64,000 nt of DNA, taken from Exiguobacterium chiriqhucha RW-2. Its GTDB lineage: Bacteria; Bacillota; Bacilli; Exiguobacteriales; Exiguobacteriaceae. Each line of letters starts with the position of its first letter. Positions within the stretch are counted from its first letter, which is position 1. The translations under genes and the position numbers were made by a program. Shown in pieces: positions 29,262 to 37,321 of the stretch. Below the pieces are notes generated by a model. That model worked only from the letters and a program-made list of their open reading frames with translations. It had not been told where the DNA came from and searched no databases. Where the stretch lies: assembly GCF_000416965.1 (NCBI RefSeq), contig NZ_ATCL01000014.1:434001-498000 (forward strand), written 5' to 3'.

Positions 29262-31389
29262 AAGATACGTCCTCCACGACCTCGGCATGAATGGATTTTT
29301 GGGCTAACCGTTCAATAACGATTTGCGATTCATCCACAGTCGCGTTTGATAATAGGGCATATAGTTCATTGTCATCACGATAACCTAAATAATCTGTCGT
29401 TCGTAATGTGGCATCTACCGAGTGTAGGACAGTGTCAGTTAGGGATTCGCGAATGTGTAATAACGTGTAAGGGATGTTTAACTCTACTTTGGCCTGTTCT
29501 TTTTGTATGACAATCCGTTCGAAATAGTCTTGTTTCAGAGCGTTTGTATTTCCGACGTATCGATCAAGTTGGACGGCATCAATATAACCAAATGAACGAT
29601 CGAGCGATGAGTTGATCAAACGCGTCATAACATCGATTAGGTTTCGGTAGGACAGCGTCAAGTTTTGGAACGGAACTTGGTAACATAAAATCACAGCAAA
29701 TATTTCGCCTTGGCGGAGCAACGGCGCGCCGAACATGGCTTCCTCTGGAGTGAGCGCTGTATTAAACACAATTTCTTTAGATTGAACCACTTCGTTCACT
29801 AGCGAATGTTGCTCGAGGTCTAGTGAATTTTTAGGGTGAAACTCGGGATTGGCTGATTTGGCTGCTAATCGTGCAAAAGCAGATTGATTTACTAAATAGA
29901 TGGCGAAATGGTTAGCCTTCAATGTTTTTTCGAGTACAGAAATTGATCCGACAAACAGTCCTTCTGGCTCTAAGCTGTCAAGTGCACGCGTCGCTTCATA
30001 AACACTTCCGATACTGTCTTCCGAACGAATGATTTGTTGATGTAACTGATTTTTGATATCGAGTGTTTCTTCATAAATCTCATTTAAGAAGTGGTGACGT
30101 TCACTCGTTGCGGCTAACTCATCTTTTAAAAACTGAATCTCAATTTTGCGACGGTCCATGACATAACTCACGATTAGTCCAATCAATAGGTAAATTGTAA
30201 ATACCGCGAGAATTGAGTTATCGACGAACAAAGAGAGAATATTTCGACCGGTCGCAGCATGATCATAGAATTGAACACCAACAGCCAAAATCGAGGCTAC
30301 GAGGGATTGGGTTTTCCCAAACAGTAAGGCTGCTAACAACACATAGATAAACCAATAATCTGGTGCATCTACAACAGGTGTCATGATGAGTGAGAGCGCA
30401 AAAAAGATGAGAAATAACGTTAAATTCTCAGCAATTCGAACAAACGGGTTCGAGAAGAGTGCGGTGAACTTCGTCGGTTTCTTCTCGTCTGAGACAGACG
30501 TTGTGACTTCATGTTTGTCATAGTACAACCGAGTTGCGTGCAATCCTTCTTCAATCGTATACTTCGGTACCCAATCCAAGTCGGTTTTTAATTTGCGATT
30601 TTCAAATGGAGCTGCGTGTGTCTTGGCAGTATGACTGTATGTCACGTCATTCAAACCGAGAAGTTCAGATAAACGGCGCAGAGAAGTTTGAGTGCTAGAC
30701 GATAGATTGTATATGCCGGTTAATTGACTCATGACACTGCGATATACGGCGTCGGCTACATCCCCTACAAAAATGAAGTCGTATATCCAGTCAGGGCTAC
30801 CATTTAGATGAATATTCGTACCTTTTGAAGCGGCAGAGGTCACAGTAGTGATGAGTGAACTCTCTGAACTAGTATGTTGCTTCGGTCCATAAACATGGCC
30901 CAATCGAAGTATGAGTGTTGGAAGTCCGTATAATTCAGACCATTGTTCACAGTACGCTTCACCATGGAGTTGATCGAGTGCGAACGGTGTGGCTGGAGCA
31001 AGGACTGTTGTCTCTGTAATGAGTCCTTCACTCTGATTTCCATATACCTCTAAGGTCGAACAATAAATAAATTGTTTCACCTGATATTTTTTTGAAAGTG
31101 TCAATAGATTAAGGAGACCGTTCACGTTCGACTGAACTGGGTGAGATAGATGGGAATGTTGATTCGATGCGGCACAATGGATCACGACATCGAAGGAGTA
31201 TGTTCTAAAAAAAGCTTCACACTTCGGATCGGATATGTCCGAGATTAAGAAGCGATGTTTGAAATCAATATTTGATTTCGTGCCAGATGAGAGATTATCA
31301 AGTATATGTACGTGATGACCTTCTTTAAAGAATCGTTCAGCGAGAATGCTGCCAATAAATCCGTAGCCGCCTGTAATTAATATATTCAT
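29251..31389 (-). CDS. pelD: PelD with N-terminal SDR/epimerase-like domain
   Basis: 712 residues. Domain order: an SDR extended domain (~1-295; TGGYGFIGS nucleotide loop, STLEVYG), four transmembrane segments (~315-415), a coiled coil, a GAF domain (~450-590) and a degenerate GGDEF (~610-705). The GGDEF signature is replaced by DDNEL, while an I-site-type RTTD lies five residues before it, as in PelD proteins that bind c-di-GMP. The SDR domain lacks its catalytic pair: the expected Y-x-x-x-K is F-A-L-D-Q (in PFALDQLHGEAYC). It is the first gene of the operon, so c-di-GMP control of Pel is likely. Confidence 0.88.
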   Translation of the reverse strand: MNILITGGYGFIGSILAERFFKEGHHVHILDNLSSGTKSNIDFKHRFLISDISDPKCEAFFRTYSFDVVIHCAASNQHSHLSHPVQSNVNGLLNLLTLSKKYQVKQFIYCSTLEVYGNQSEGLITETTVLAPATPFALDQLHGEAYCEQWSELYGLPTLILRLGHVYGPKQHTSSESSLITTVTSAASKGTNIHLNGSPDWIYDFIFVGDVADAVYRSVMSQLTGIYNLSSSTQTSLRRLSELLGLNDVTYSHTAKTHAAPFENRKLKTDLDWVPKYTIEEGLHATRLYYDKHEVTTSVSDEKKPTKFTALFSNPFVRIAENLTLFLIFFALSLIMTPVVDAPDYWFIYVLLAALLFGKTQSLVASILAVGVQFYDHAATGRNILSLFVDNSILAVFTIYLLIGLIVSYVMDRRKIEIQFLKDELAATSERHHFLNEIYEETLDIKNQLHQQIIRSEDSIGSVYEATRALDSLEPEGLFVGSISVLEKTLKANHFAIYLVNQSAFARLAAKSANPEFHPKNSLDLEQHSLVNEVVQSKEIVFNTALTPEEAMFGAPLLRQGEIFAVILCYQVPFQNLTLSYRNLIDVMTRLINSSLDRSFGYIDAVQLDRYVGNTNALKQDYFERIVIQKEQAKVELNIPYTLLHIRESLTDTVLHSVDATLRTTDYLGYRDDNELYALLSNATVDESQIVIERLAQKSIHAEVVEDVSYVE

Positions 31390-31433
31390 CTTCTAGCCCC
31401 TTCATGATTTGAAAGTAAGAATGCGTAAGGAAT

Positions 31434-31439
31434 ATTATA
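31434..31439 (-). promoter_or_regulatory. Candidate -10 box of the pel operon
   Basis: TATAAT on the minus strand lies 45 bp before the pelD start, but the -35 at 17 bases (AGGTAA) is poor, suggesting an activated promoter. Weak evidence on its own. Confidence 0.3.
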
Positions 31440-31506
31440 ATCGACGGATGTTGCATTTACCTAAAATCGAAGAAAGGACAATGTGCTCCTTATAATTAGT
31501 CGAATA

Positions 31507-31534
31507 ATGTAGAATTTAAATGCTGATTCTACAT
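31507..31534. promoter_or_regulatory. Perfect inverted repeat between pelD and the divergent gene, candidate operator
   Basis: ATGTAGAAT (31507-31515), a 10-base spacer, then ATTCTACAT (31526-31534). The half-sites are about two helical turns apart, suited to a dimeric regulator. It lies in the only intergenic region upstream of the pel operon. No T-run follows, so it is not a terminator. Confidence 0.5.
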
Positions 31535-31618
31535 ATTTTCTCCAATATTAGTTTGAAACATACGTTACCTTTTATCCGTATAGATTTAATACCCTGATTA
31601 ATAAGAAGGAGGAGGACT

Positions 31619-32074
31619 ATGAGACGTGAACAACACATCCGCCGCCTTGTCGATTACGCACGGCAAGGGAAGACGAAGACATTTATCCTGGGAGCGGCCT
31701 CGGCCATCATCACGGGAACGCTCGTCCAATACATAGCTCGATTTGAATTCATAGTGCTCGGGATCGGGTTTCTCGGTGTCATCCCGCTGGCGATTCACGA
31801 ATGGAAACTCGGAACAATCCGGGCATCGTTCAACCATAGTGCGACGTATCAACGGCTCGTTCGGTTGCCGTTTTGGCTGACGTTATGCGGATTGGTCATG
31901 CTGTACGTGGTTCTCGGCTGGTACGATTCCGGCTCGGCGGGTCCGTCCTTCTTTATCTTGTTCGCAGCGCTCTGCATCGGGATGTTTGGTCTCCAGCGTG
32001 CCTTCGACCGGGTTATCTTGAAACTCGAGCCGGACTATATCACCGACCGCGAGCTGCATCGCGAGTTGAAATGA
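31619..32074 (+). CDS. Small integral membrane protein, unknown
   Basis: 151 residues after AAGGAGGAGGACT. Four hydrophobic segments (residues ~22-40, 44-60, 83-102, 110-125) with basic ends. No family recognised. It is divergent from pelD and convergent with the acetyltransferase. Confidence 0.7.
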   Translation: MRREQHIRRLVDYARQGKTKTFILGAASAIITGTLVQYIARFEFIVLGIGFLGVIPLAIHEWKLGTIRASFNHSATYQRLVRLPFWLTLCGLVMLYVVLGWYDSGSAGPSFFILFAALCIGMFGLQRAFDRVILKLEPDYITDRELHRELK

Positions 32075-32110
32075 AAACGAGGTCACCCGGCGCGGGGTGG
32101 CCTCGTTTTT
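32074..32110. terminator. Bidirectional rho-independent terminator
   Basis: AAAACGAGG-T-CACCC, loop, GGGTG-G-CCTCGTTTTT between two convergent genes. Confidence 0.92.
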
Positions 32111-32112
32111 GC

Positions 32113-32760
32113 TTACAGGTAGCGTTCGTTCATGACCCGGCCCCGCACCGGTTTGGCCGGGGAGCCGTAGGCGACGACGTGATTCGGGATGTCCTTGACG
32201 ACCGTGGCCCCGGCACCGATGACCGTGTCATGTCCGATGTGAATTCCATGGATGACTGTCGCGCTCATACCGATGAACGTGCGGGCGCCGACATATACGT
32301 TGCCGCCGAGATGCGCGCCCGGGGCGACCGAAGCGAACGGTTCGAGCACACAGTCGTGATCGACCGACGCCATCGTATTGATGATGCTATGAGGACCGAT
32401 GACGGCATTCGGGTTGATGACGCTACCGGCCATGACGGCCGTTCCTGCGCCGAGGGTGACGTTCTTGCCGATAATAGCACTCGGGTGCACGGCGTTGACG
32501 AATTCAAAGTCTGGATTGTATTTCATAACTTTTTTGGCAATGTTCTCACGATGGTGATTCACTCCGACCCCGATAATCCCTTTCTGAGCCACAAGCTTAG
32601 AATCAATCAGTCCTAGTACCGGATACCCAGCAATGAACTTTCCTACTAGACTGGGACTGTCATCGTAAATTCCCGCAATCCGATAAACACCCATTAGTTC
32701 AAGTATATCGATGAGAACTTGTGCGTGACCGCCTGCACCAAATATCACAATCCATTCCAT
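32113..32760 (-). CDS. NeuD/PglD-family sugar O- or N-acetyltransferase
   Basis: 215 residues. The N-terminal Rossmann part begins IVIFGAGGHAQVLID; a left-handed beta-helix of hexapeptide repeats follows (IIGKNVTLGAGTAV, VYVGARTFIG, VIGAGATVVKDI). The catalytic His is in MASVDHDCVLEP. It acetylates a nucleotide sugar or lipid-linked sugar using acetyl-CoA. It lies alone on the minus strand at the edge of the EPS locus and may supply acetylation for it, for example of a DegT-made 4-amino sugar. Confidence 0.88.
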   Translation of the reverse strand: MEWIVIFGAGGHAQVLIDILELMGVYRIAGIYDDSPSLVGKFIAGYPVLGLIDSKLVAQKGIIGVGVNHHRENIAKKVMKYNPDFEFVNAVHPSAIIGKNVTLGAGTAVMAGSVINPNAVIGPHSIINTMASVDHDCVLEPFASVAPGAHLGGNVYVGARTFIGMSATVIHGIHIGHDTVIGAGATVVKDIPNHVVAYGSPAKPVRGRVMNERYL

Positions 32761-33043
32761 AATTGGTCACCCCTTTTGCCGAAAACTGTCGAATTTTATA
32801 CTGTACGTTAGTTATTTCCGATTCACCATATTTAAAACAAAATCAAAAAGAAGTTACGAGAATGGTTTGATATCAAAGCATATTCCACATGAGGGTCTCA
32901 TCCCGAAATAACGAGGCAGACGATAAATAAACAACATTATACGAAAGGTTTGGATTGCAAAAGCATTATTCGCATTTCCGTTTTGTTGTTTTTCGGACGG
33001 GCTATTTTCCTAAAGTAATCTACTTACGGAAGGAGTGCTCGCC

Positions 33044-33889
33044 ATGCCTTTAAAATTGATGTACATTACGAACCAGCCGGAGATTGCGCTGCTCGCTGAA
33101 CAGAACGGAGTCGATTGGGTATTCGTCGATTTAGAACTGAACGGAAAAGAAGAACGACAAGGTCATCTCGACACGGTCATTTCACGCCACGCAATCCGCG
33201 ACGTGAGTCGGTTACGTGCGGTGTTGAAGCATGCCGAGCTGCTTGTTCGTGTCAATCCGATTTTCCAAGGATCACGCTATGAGATCAATGAAGTCATCAA
33301 TCGCGGGGCCGACGTCGTCATGTTGCCATACTATAAGACAAGCGACGAAGTCGCGACATTCATCGAACTCGTCGACAAGCGAGCCAAGGTCTGTCTGTTG
33401 TGCGAGACGAAAGAAGCCGTCGCTTGTATGCCGGACGTGCTCAAACTACCGGGTATCGACTACGTCCATATCGGATTGAACGACTTGCATCTCAGTTACG
33501 GGCAGAGCTTTCTGTTTGAACCGCTCGCCGACGGGACCATCGAGGCGGTCGTTCATCAAATTCAAGCATCGGGCATCCCGTACGGCTTCGGTGGCATCGC
33601 CCGGATCGGGGAAGGGAAGCTCCCAGCCGAGAAGGTGCTCGGGGAGCATGTCCGACTCGGCTCGTCGCTCGCCATCTTGTCGCGCAGCTTCTGCAATATC
33701 GGGGTGACCGGAAAATTTGACGCCAGACAGGCACAAATGTTCCAAGAAGGGGTATGGAAAATTAGGGTGTACGAGCAACAGCTCGAATACGCGACACCGG
33801 AGTGGTTGGAATTGAACCGGTTGAGCCTCGTCTCGACCGTCGATGCCATCGCGACGGAAATCCAGAACCGGAAAGGGATTTTGTCATGA
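33044..33889 (+). CDS. HpcH/HpaI-family aldolase
   Basis: 281 residues from the ATG at 33044, with GGAAGGAG eight bases upstream; an in-frame GTG at 33035 overlaps that site. TIM-barrel landmarks of the HpcH/HpaI (citrate-lyase beta-like) family are VDWVFVDLELN, RVNPIFQGS, ADVVMLPYYKT and the metal-site region IGLNDLHLSYG. Family members make or cleave 2-oxo acids with a pyruvate or acyl-CoA partner. It overlaps by four bases with a D-2-hydroxyacid dehydrogenase, so an oxo acid may be formed and then reduced. The location at the head of an EPS locus suggests a hydroxy-acid substituent (inference). Confidence 0.8.
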   Translation: MPLKLMYITNQPEIALLAEQNGVDWVFVDLELNGKEERQGHLDTVISRHAIRDVSRLRAVLKHAELLVRVNPIFQGSRYEINEVINRGADVVMLPYYKTSDEVATFIELVDKRAKVCLLCETKEAVACMPDVLKLPGIDYVHIGLNDLHLSYGQSFLFEPLADGTIEAVVHQIQASGIPYGFGGIARIGEGKLPAEKVLGEHVRLGSSLAILSRSFCNIGVTGKFDARQAQMFQEGVWKIRVYEQQLEYATPEWLELNRLSLVSTVDAIATEIQNRKGILS

Positions 33890-34791
33890 ATTTGCTGTCA
33901 ACAGGAGTGCGTTTGGCTCCTGAACAACTCACAAAACTCGAACAACTCGGCTATACGGTGACGACGCTCCGCGAAGAAGCGGACGTAACAGACATCGATG
34001 TCTCAGAGGTCGAGGGCTTGATTTGTAACAATGTGTTTCAATATCGCCAATGTGAGGATTTCGAACGGCTGCGGTTCGTCCAAGCCATCAGCGCCGGACT
34101 CGACCGTCTGCCGCTCGACGAACTCGAGGAACGAGACGTCCGCATCTATAATGCCGGCGACACGTATGCCGTGCCGATGGCCGAATGGGTCGTCTGGCAA
34201 TTGCTGGACTTCATGAAGCATGGGGCGGCGTTTCGTGAGAAGCAGGCGAATCGGCATTGGGAGAAGGAGCGTCGATTGCGCGAACTGACCGGAAAGACCG
34301 TCGCCTTGCTTGGCCTCGGCCACGTTGGAGAGGCGATTGCGACGCGGCTCCGGGCGTTCGATATGACCATCATCGGCGTCGGGCATCGCGAGAAACAAGT
34401 GTCGTTCGTCGACCGTTACGTGTTGATGGATGAGCTACACGACGTCTTGGCGGAGAGTGACGTCATCGTCATCGCTTTACCGCTCACCGACGAGACGTAT
34501 CACATGATCGATGCGGAGGCGCTTGCGGCCATGAAAGAAGACGCTGTCTTGTTGAACGTCGCGCGCGGCTCGATTATCGACGAGACGGCGCTCATCGCCG
34601 CACTCGAGGAAGGGAAGTTCTTCGGGGTCGCCTTGGACGTCTTTGAGACCGAGCCGCTCCCATCGGACCACGCGCTCTATAACTTCGAATGGGTGACGCT
34701 CACCCCGCACAATTCATACGTGTCGGACCGGGTGAACGAGCGGCTGTTTGATAATATCTTTCATAACTTGTTACATGAACAACCTAACTGA
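33886..34791 (+). CDS. D-isomer-specific 2-hydroxyacid dehydrogenase
   Basis: 301 residues, ATG overlapping the aldolase stop. NAD-binding loop GLGHVGEAIATRL; catalytic Arg in NVARGSIIDE, Glu in FETEPLPS and His in TLTPHNSY. It interconverts a 2-oxo acid and a D-2-hydroxy acid in the cytoplasm. Substrate unknown; pairing with the aldolase suggests it works on the aldolase product. Confidence 0.9.
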   Translation: MNLLSTGVRLAPEQLTKLEQLGYTVTTLREEADVTDIDVSEVEGLICNNVFQYRQCEDFERLRFVQAISAGLDRLPLDELEERDVRIYNAGDTYAVPMAEWVVWQLLDFMKHGAAFREKQANRHWEKERRLRELTGKTVALLGLGHVGEAIATRLRAFDMTIIGVGHREKQVSFVDRYVLMDELHDVLAESDVIVIALPLTDETYHMIDAEALAAMKEDAVLLNVARGSIIDETALIAALEEGKFFGVALDVFETEPLPSDHALYNFEWVTLTPHNSYVSDRVNERLFDNIFHNLLHEQPN

Positions 34792-34797
34792 CACACG

Positions 34798-34824
34798 AAG
34801 CTGACCCAAGGGTCGGCTTTTTTC
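34798..34824 (+). terminator. Rho-independent terminator
   Basis: AGCTGACCC, AA loop, GGGTCGGCT, then TTTTTT, seven bases after the dehydrogenase stop. Confidence 0.85.
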
Positions 34825-34963
34825 ATTTTTTATACTTCACGAAAAGATTATCCACCACTCATTCTGTTTGTGAGTTACCGGGAAGGGCTTACGGGAACAA
34901 CGAGGATAGAATCATCGCCTTTCACTCACATCATGAAATGACAACCTAGAAGGAGTGACCCAC

Positions 34964-36016
34964 ATGCCAAGTCTTACCCCGCTCGTCAGTTTAGTCGTGC
35001 CCATCCACAACACAAGTGCCTACTTGAGACAATGTCTTGATAGCCTTGTCCATCAAACTTATCCACACCTCGAAATTATTTGTATCGATGATGGTAGTAC
35101 GGATGATAGTCTCGACATCGCCTTGAGTTACGACAAAGATCCACGGATGCGTGTCATCAGTCAGACGAATCGAGGATGCTCCTCTTGCCGAAATCGTGGC
35201 CTACAATTGGCATCAGGTGAGTACATCATGTTCATCGACAGTGACGACTGGCTCGATTTAGATGCGATTCGATTAATGGTCGAGCACGCAGAGGCAGGAC
35301 GTGCCGATGCCGTCATGGGCACGTACGTCCGTGAATACACCGACCGTTCCCTCCCTAAACGAATCTTTGAGGCGGATTTTTTGTCGTATGACGCAGCGCA
35401 GACGAGACGCTATGTTCACCGCCGTTTATTCGGACTCGTCGGTGACGAGCTCGCTCATCCGGAAACGGTGGATGCGCTCAATTCAAATTGCATCACGCTC
35501 TATCACCGGGACCTCATCAAACATTTGTCGTTTGGCGGTCCATACGGGACGTTCATCGACTTGTATTTTCAAATCCAAGCGTTGGAGCATTGCCAGCGAT
35601 TTATTTACATTGACTATCCGGTCTATCATTACCGAAAAACGAATGCCACATCGGAAACGAGTGTGTATCACAAAGACCTCATCTCCTCTCGCCTGCAGTT
35701 CTTTCATATATTGATGCGCTATATTGAGACGCATCAACTTGGGGAGGAGTACAATCACGCCCTCTATAATCGAATCGCCCTCAGTATGATTGGCATCGGC
35801 TTGAACGAACTCGCTGCACCGAAGTCACTTCTCGCCCAGGCCGAGTCGCTAAAACAAGTGCTCCGGCAAGAGGAATATAAGCGTGCCTATTCACAGATGG
35901 ACATGCATCATTTCGATGTGAAGTGGCGGACGTTCTTCCAGCTTTGTAAGCACGAACAGACCGTGCCGCTCGTCTTGATGTTGCGTGGTGTCGATTATCT
36001 TCGGAAACGTGTATGA
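34964..36016 (+). CDS. GT2 family glycosyltransferase
   Basis: 350 residues from the ATG after AAGGAG (eight bases). GT-A signature: LVSLVVPIHNTSAYLRQ, IDDGSTDDS, NRGCSSCRNRGL and metal-binding DSDD in FIDSDDWL. It transfers a sugar from a nucleotide donor to a lipid-linked EPS repeat unit at the inner membrane face. Donor and acceptor unknown. It is followed 13 bp later by an EpsD-like transferase. Confidence 0.9.
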   Translation: MPSLTPLVSLVVPIHNTSAYLRQCLDSLVHQTYPHLEIICIDDGSTDDSLDIALSYDKDPRMRVISQTNRGCSSCRNRGLQLASGEYIMFIDSDDWLDLDAIRLMVEHAEAGRADAVMGTYVREYTDRSLPKRIFEADFLSYDAAQTRRYVHRRLFGLVGDELAHPETVDALNSNCITLYHRDLIKHLSFGGPYGTFIDLYFQIQALEHCQRFIYIDYPVYHYRKTNATSETSVYHKDLISSRLQFFHILMRYIETHQLGEEYNHALYNRIALSMIGIGLNELAAPKSLLAQAESLKQVLRQEEYKRAYSQMDMHHFDVKWRTFFQLCKHEQTVPLVLMLRGVDYLRKRV

Positions 36017-36029
36017 GGAGGGGAGAACG

Positions 36030-37187
36030 ATGAAACGAGTGCTCATGGTCGCCTCGGTCGTCTCGATGATCGAGAGCTTCAACCGCGACAATATCCGTAT
36101 GCTCCAAGAGATGGGCTATCAGGTCGACGTCGCCACGAACTTCGAGTGGGGCAGCATGTATTCGCCTGAGAAAATTGCCCGCATTAAACAGGACTTACAA
36201 GATAGTAACGTCGGTTTGTTCCAAATCGATTTCGAGCGTGACATCAAGCGGATGAACAGTCACGTCCGTGCCTATCAACAATTGAAGGCCGTCATGACGG
36301 CGAACCGCTATCACTTCGTCCATTGCCACTCGCCAATCGGCGGGGTCGTCGGTCGGCTCGTCGCCCGCCAGACGCATACGCCATGCATGTATACGGCGCA
36401 CGGATTCCATTTTTTCAAGGGCAGCCCGTCACTCAACTGGATGCTGTATTATCCAGTTGAACGAACGCTCGCCCGTCTGACCGACACAATCGTCACCATC
36501 AATGAGGAGGACTTCTCGCGGGCACAGACGTTCAAGACGTCACATACGTTCCGTATCCCCGGCATCGGCGTCGACACGAAACGGATTGAGGCAATCACAA
36601 TCGACCGAACGTTGAAGCGTAAAAGCCTCGGCATCGACAGTGACACCGACTTTGTCTTGTTATCGGTCGGCGAGTTGAACGAGAACAAGAATCACGAGAC
36701 GATCATCCGTGCCATCGCCTCGCTAAAAGAACCCACGCTCCGCTATTTGATTGCCGGGACGGGTGACAACAACGACCACCTCGAACGGCTTATCCGGGAG
36801 CTAGGGCTCGAGCGGCAAGTCGCTTTACTCGGTTTTCGGGACGACGTCATCGAAGTGATGAAGGCCTCGGATTGCTTCGTTTTCCCATCGAAACGCGAAG
36901 GGCTCGGCATGGCCGCGCTCGAGGCGATGGCTGCTGGACTCCCGCTCATCACGTCGAACGTCCACGGCATCAATGACTATTCGATTGACGGGGTGACCGG
37001 GTATAAGTGTTCGCCGGAAGACGCTTCAGGGTTCGCTCGAGCAATCCGGACGATGCAACTCGATTTTGATTTGTCCCACCAGATGGGGCTCCACAACAGT
37101 GAGTCGGTCAAGGCGTTCGACGTCGACCGCTCGAAGACGGAGATGCGACGTATCTATTCTCAATTCCTTCAAGATAAGCCGACGTGA
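36030..37187 (+). CDS. EpsD-like GT4 glycosyltransferase
   Basis: 385 residues from the ATG at 36030 after GAGGAGGGGAG. The opening KRVLMVASVVSMIESFN and GYQVDVATNFEWGS resemble EpsD of Bacillus subtilis. GT-B features: HCHSPIGGVVGRL, YTAHGFHFFKG, VGELNENKNHETII, FPSKREGLGMAALEAMAAG. It probably adds one residue of the EPS repeat. Confidence 0.88.
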   Translation: MKRVLMVASVVSMIESFNRDNIRMLQEMGYQVDVATNFEWGSMYSPEKIARIKQDLQDSNVGLFQIDFERDIKRMNSHVRAYQQLKAVMTANRYHFVHCHSPIGGVVGRLVARQTHTPCMYTAHGFHFFKGSPSLNWMLYYPVERTLARLTDTIVTINEEDFSRAQTFKTSHTFRIPGIGVDTKRIEAITIDRTLKRKSLGIDSDTDFVLLSVGELNENKNHETIIRAIASLKEPTLRYLIAGTGDNNDHLERLIRELGLERQVALLGFRDDVIEVMKASDCFVFPSKREGLGMAALEAMAAGLPLITSNVHGINDYSIDGVTGYKCSPEDASGFARAIRTMQLDFDLSHQMGLHNSESVKAFDVDRSKTEMRRIYSQFLQDKPT

Positions 37188-37208
37188 TAGTTCATGAAAA
37201 GATGGTAG

Positions 37209-37243
37209 ACATTTCTTTTCGATTTGCAGAGAACGTCGGGTAA
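37209..37243 (+). promoter_or_regulatory. 35-bp promoter-like element, copy 1
   Basis: It starts ACATTTCTTTTC and ends GTCGGGTAA. It matches the element at 43637-43671 at 28 of 35 positions with no gap and lies 78 bp before the cpsC-like gene. The GGGTAA end resembles a SigB-type -10, but no GTTT -35 is properly spaced. Confidence 0.5.
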
Positions 37244-37321
37244 GAAGTAAAGACATAGAACGATCTCATCATCTCGATTGGATTATGGTATAGGCAACTT
37301 TGTCTGAAGGAGGGCTTACGT

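Noticed and set aside
31390-31618. c-di-GMP riboswitch upstream of pelD
   Set aside because: I looked for the GEMM-type conserved core in this leader and in the leaders at 32761-33043 and 56036-56133 and did not see it.
33000-33043. Third copy of the 35-bp EPS element before the aldolase gene
   Set aside because: A CATTTCCG...GACGGGCTA stretch looks similar at first, but the spacing differs and most inner positions do not match.
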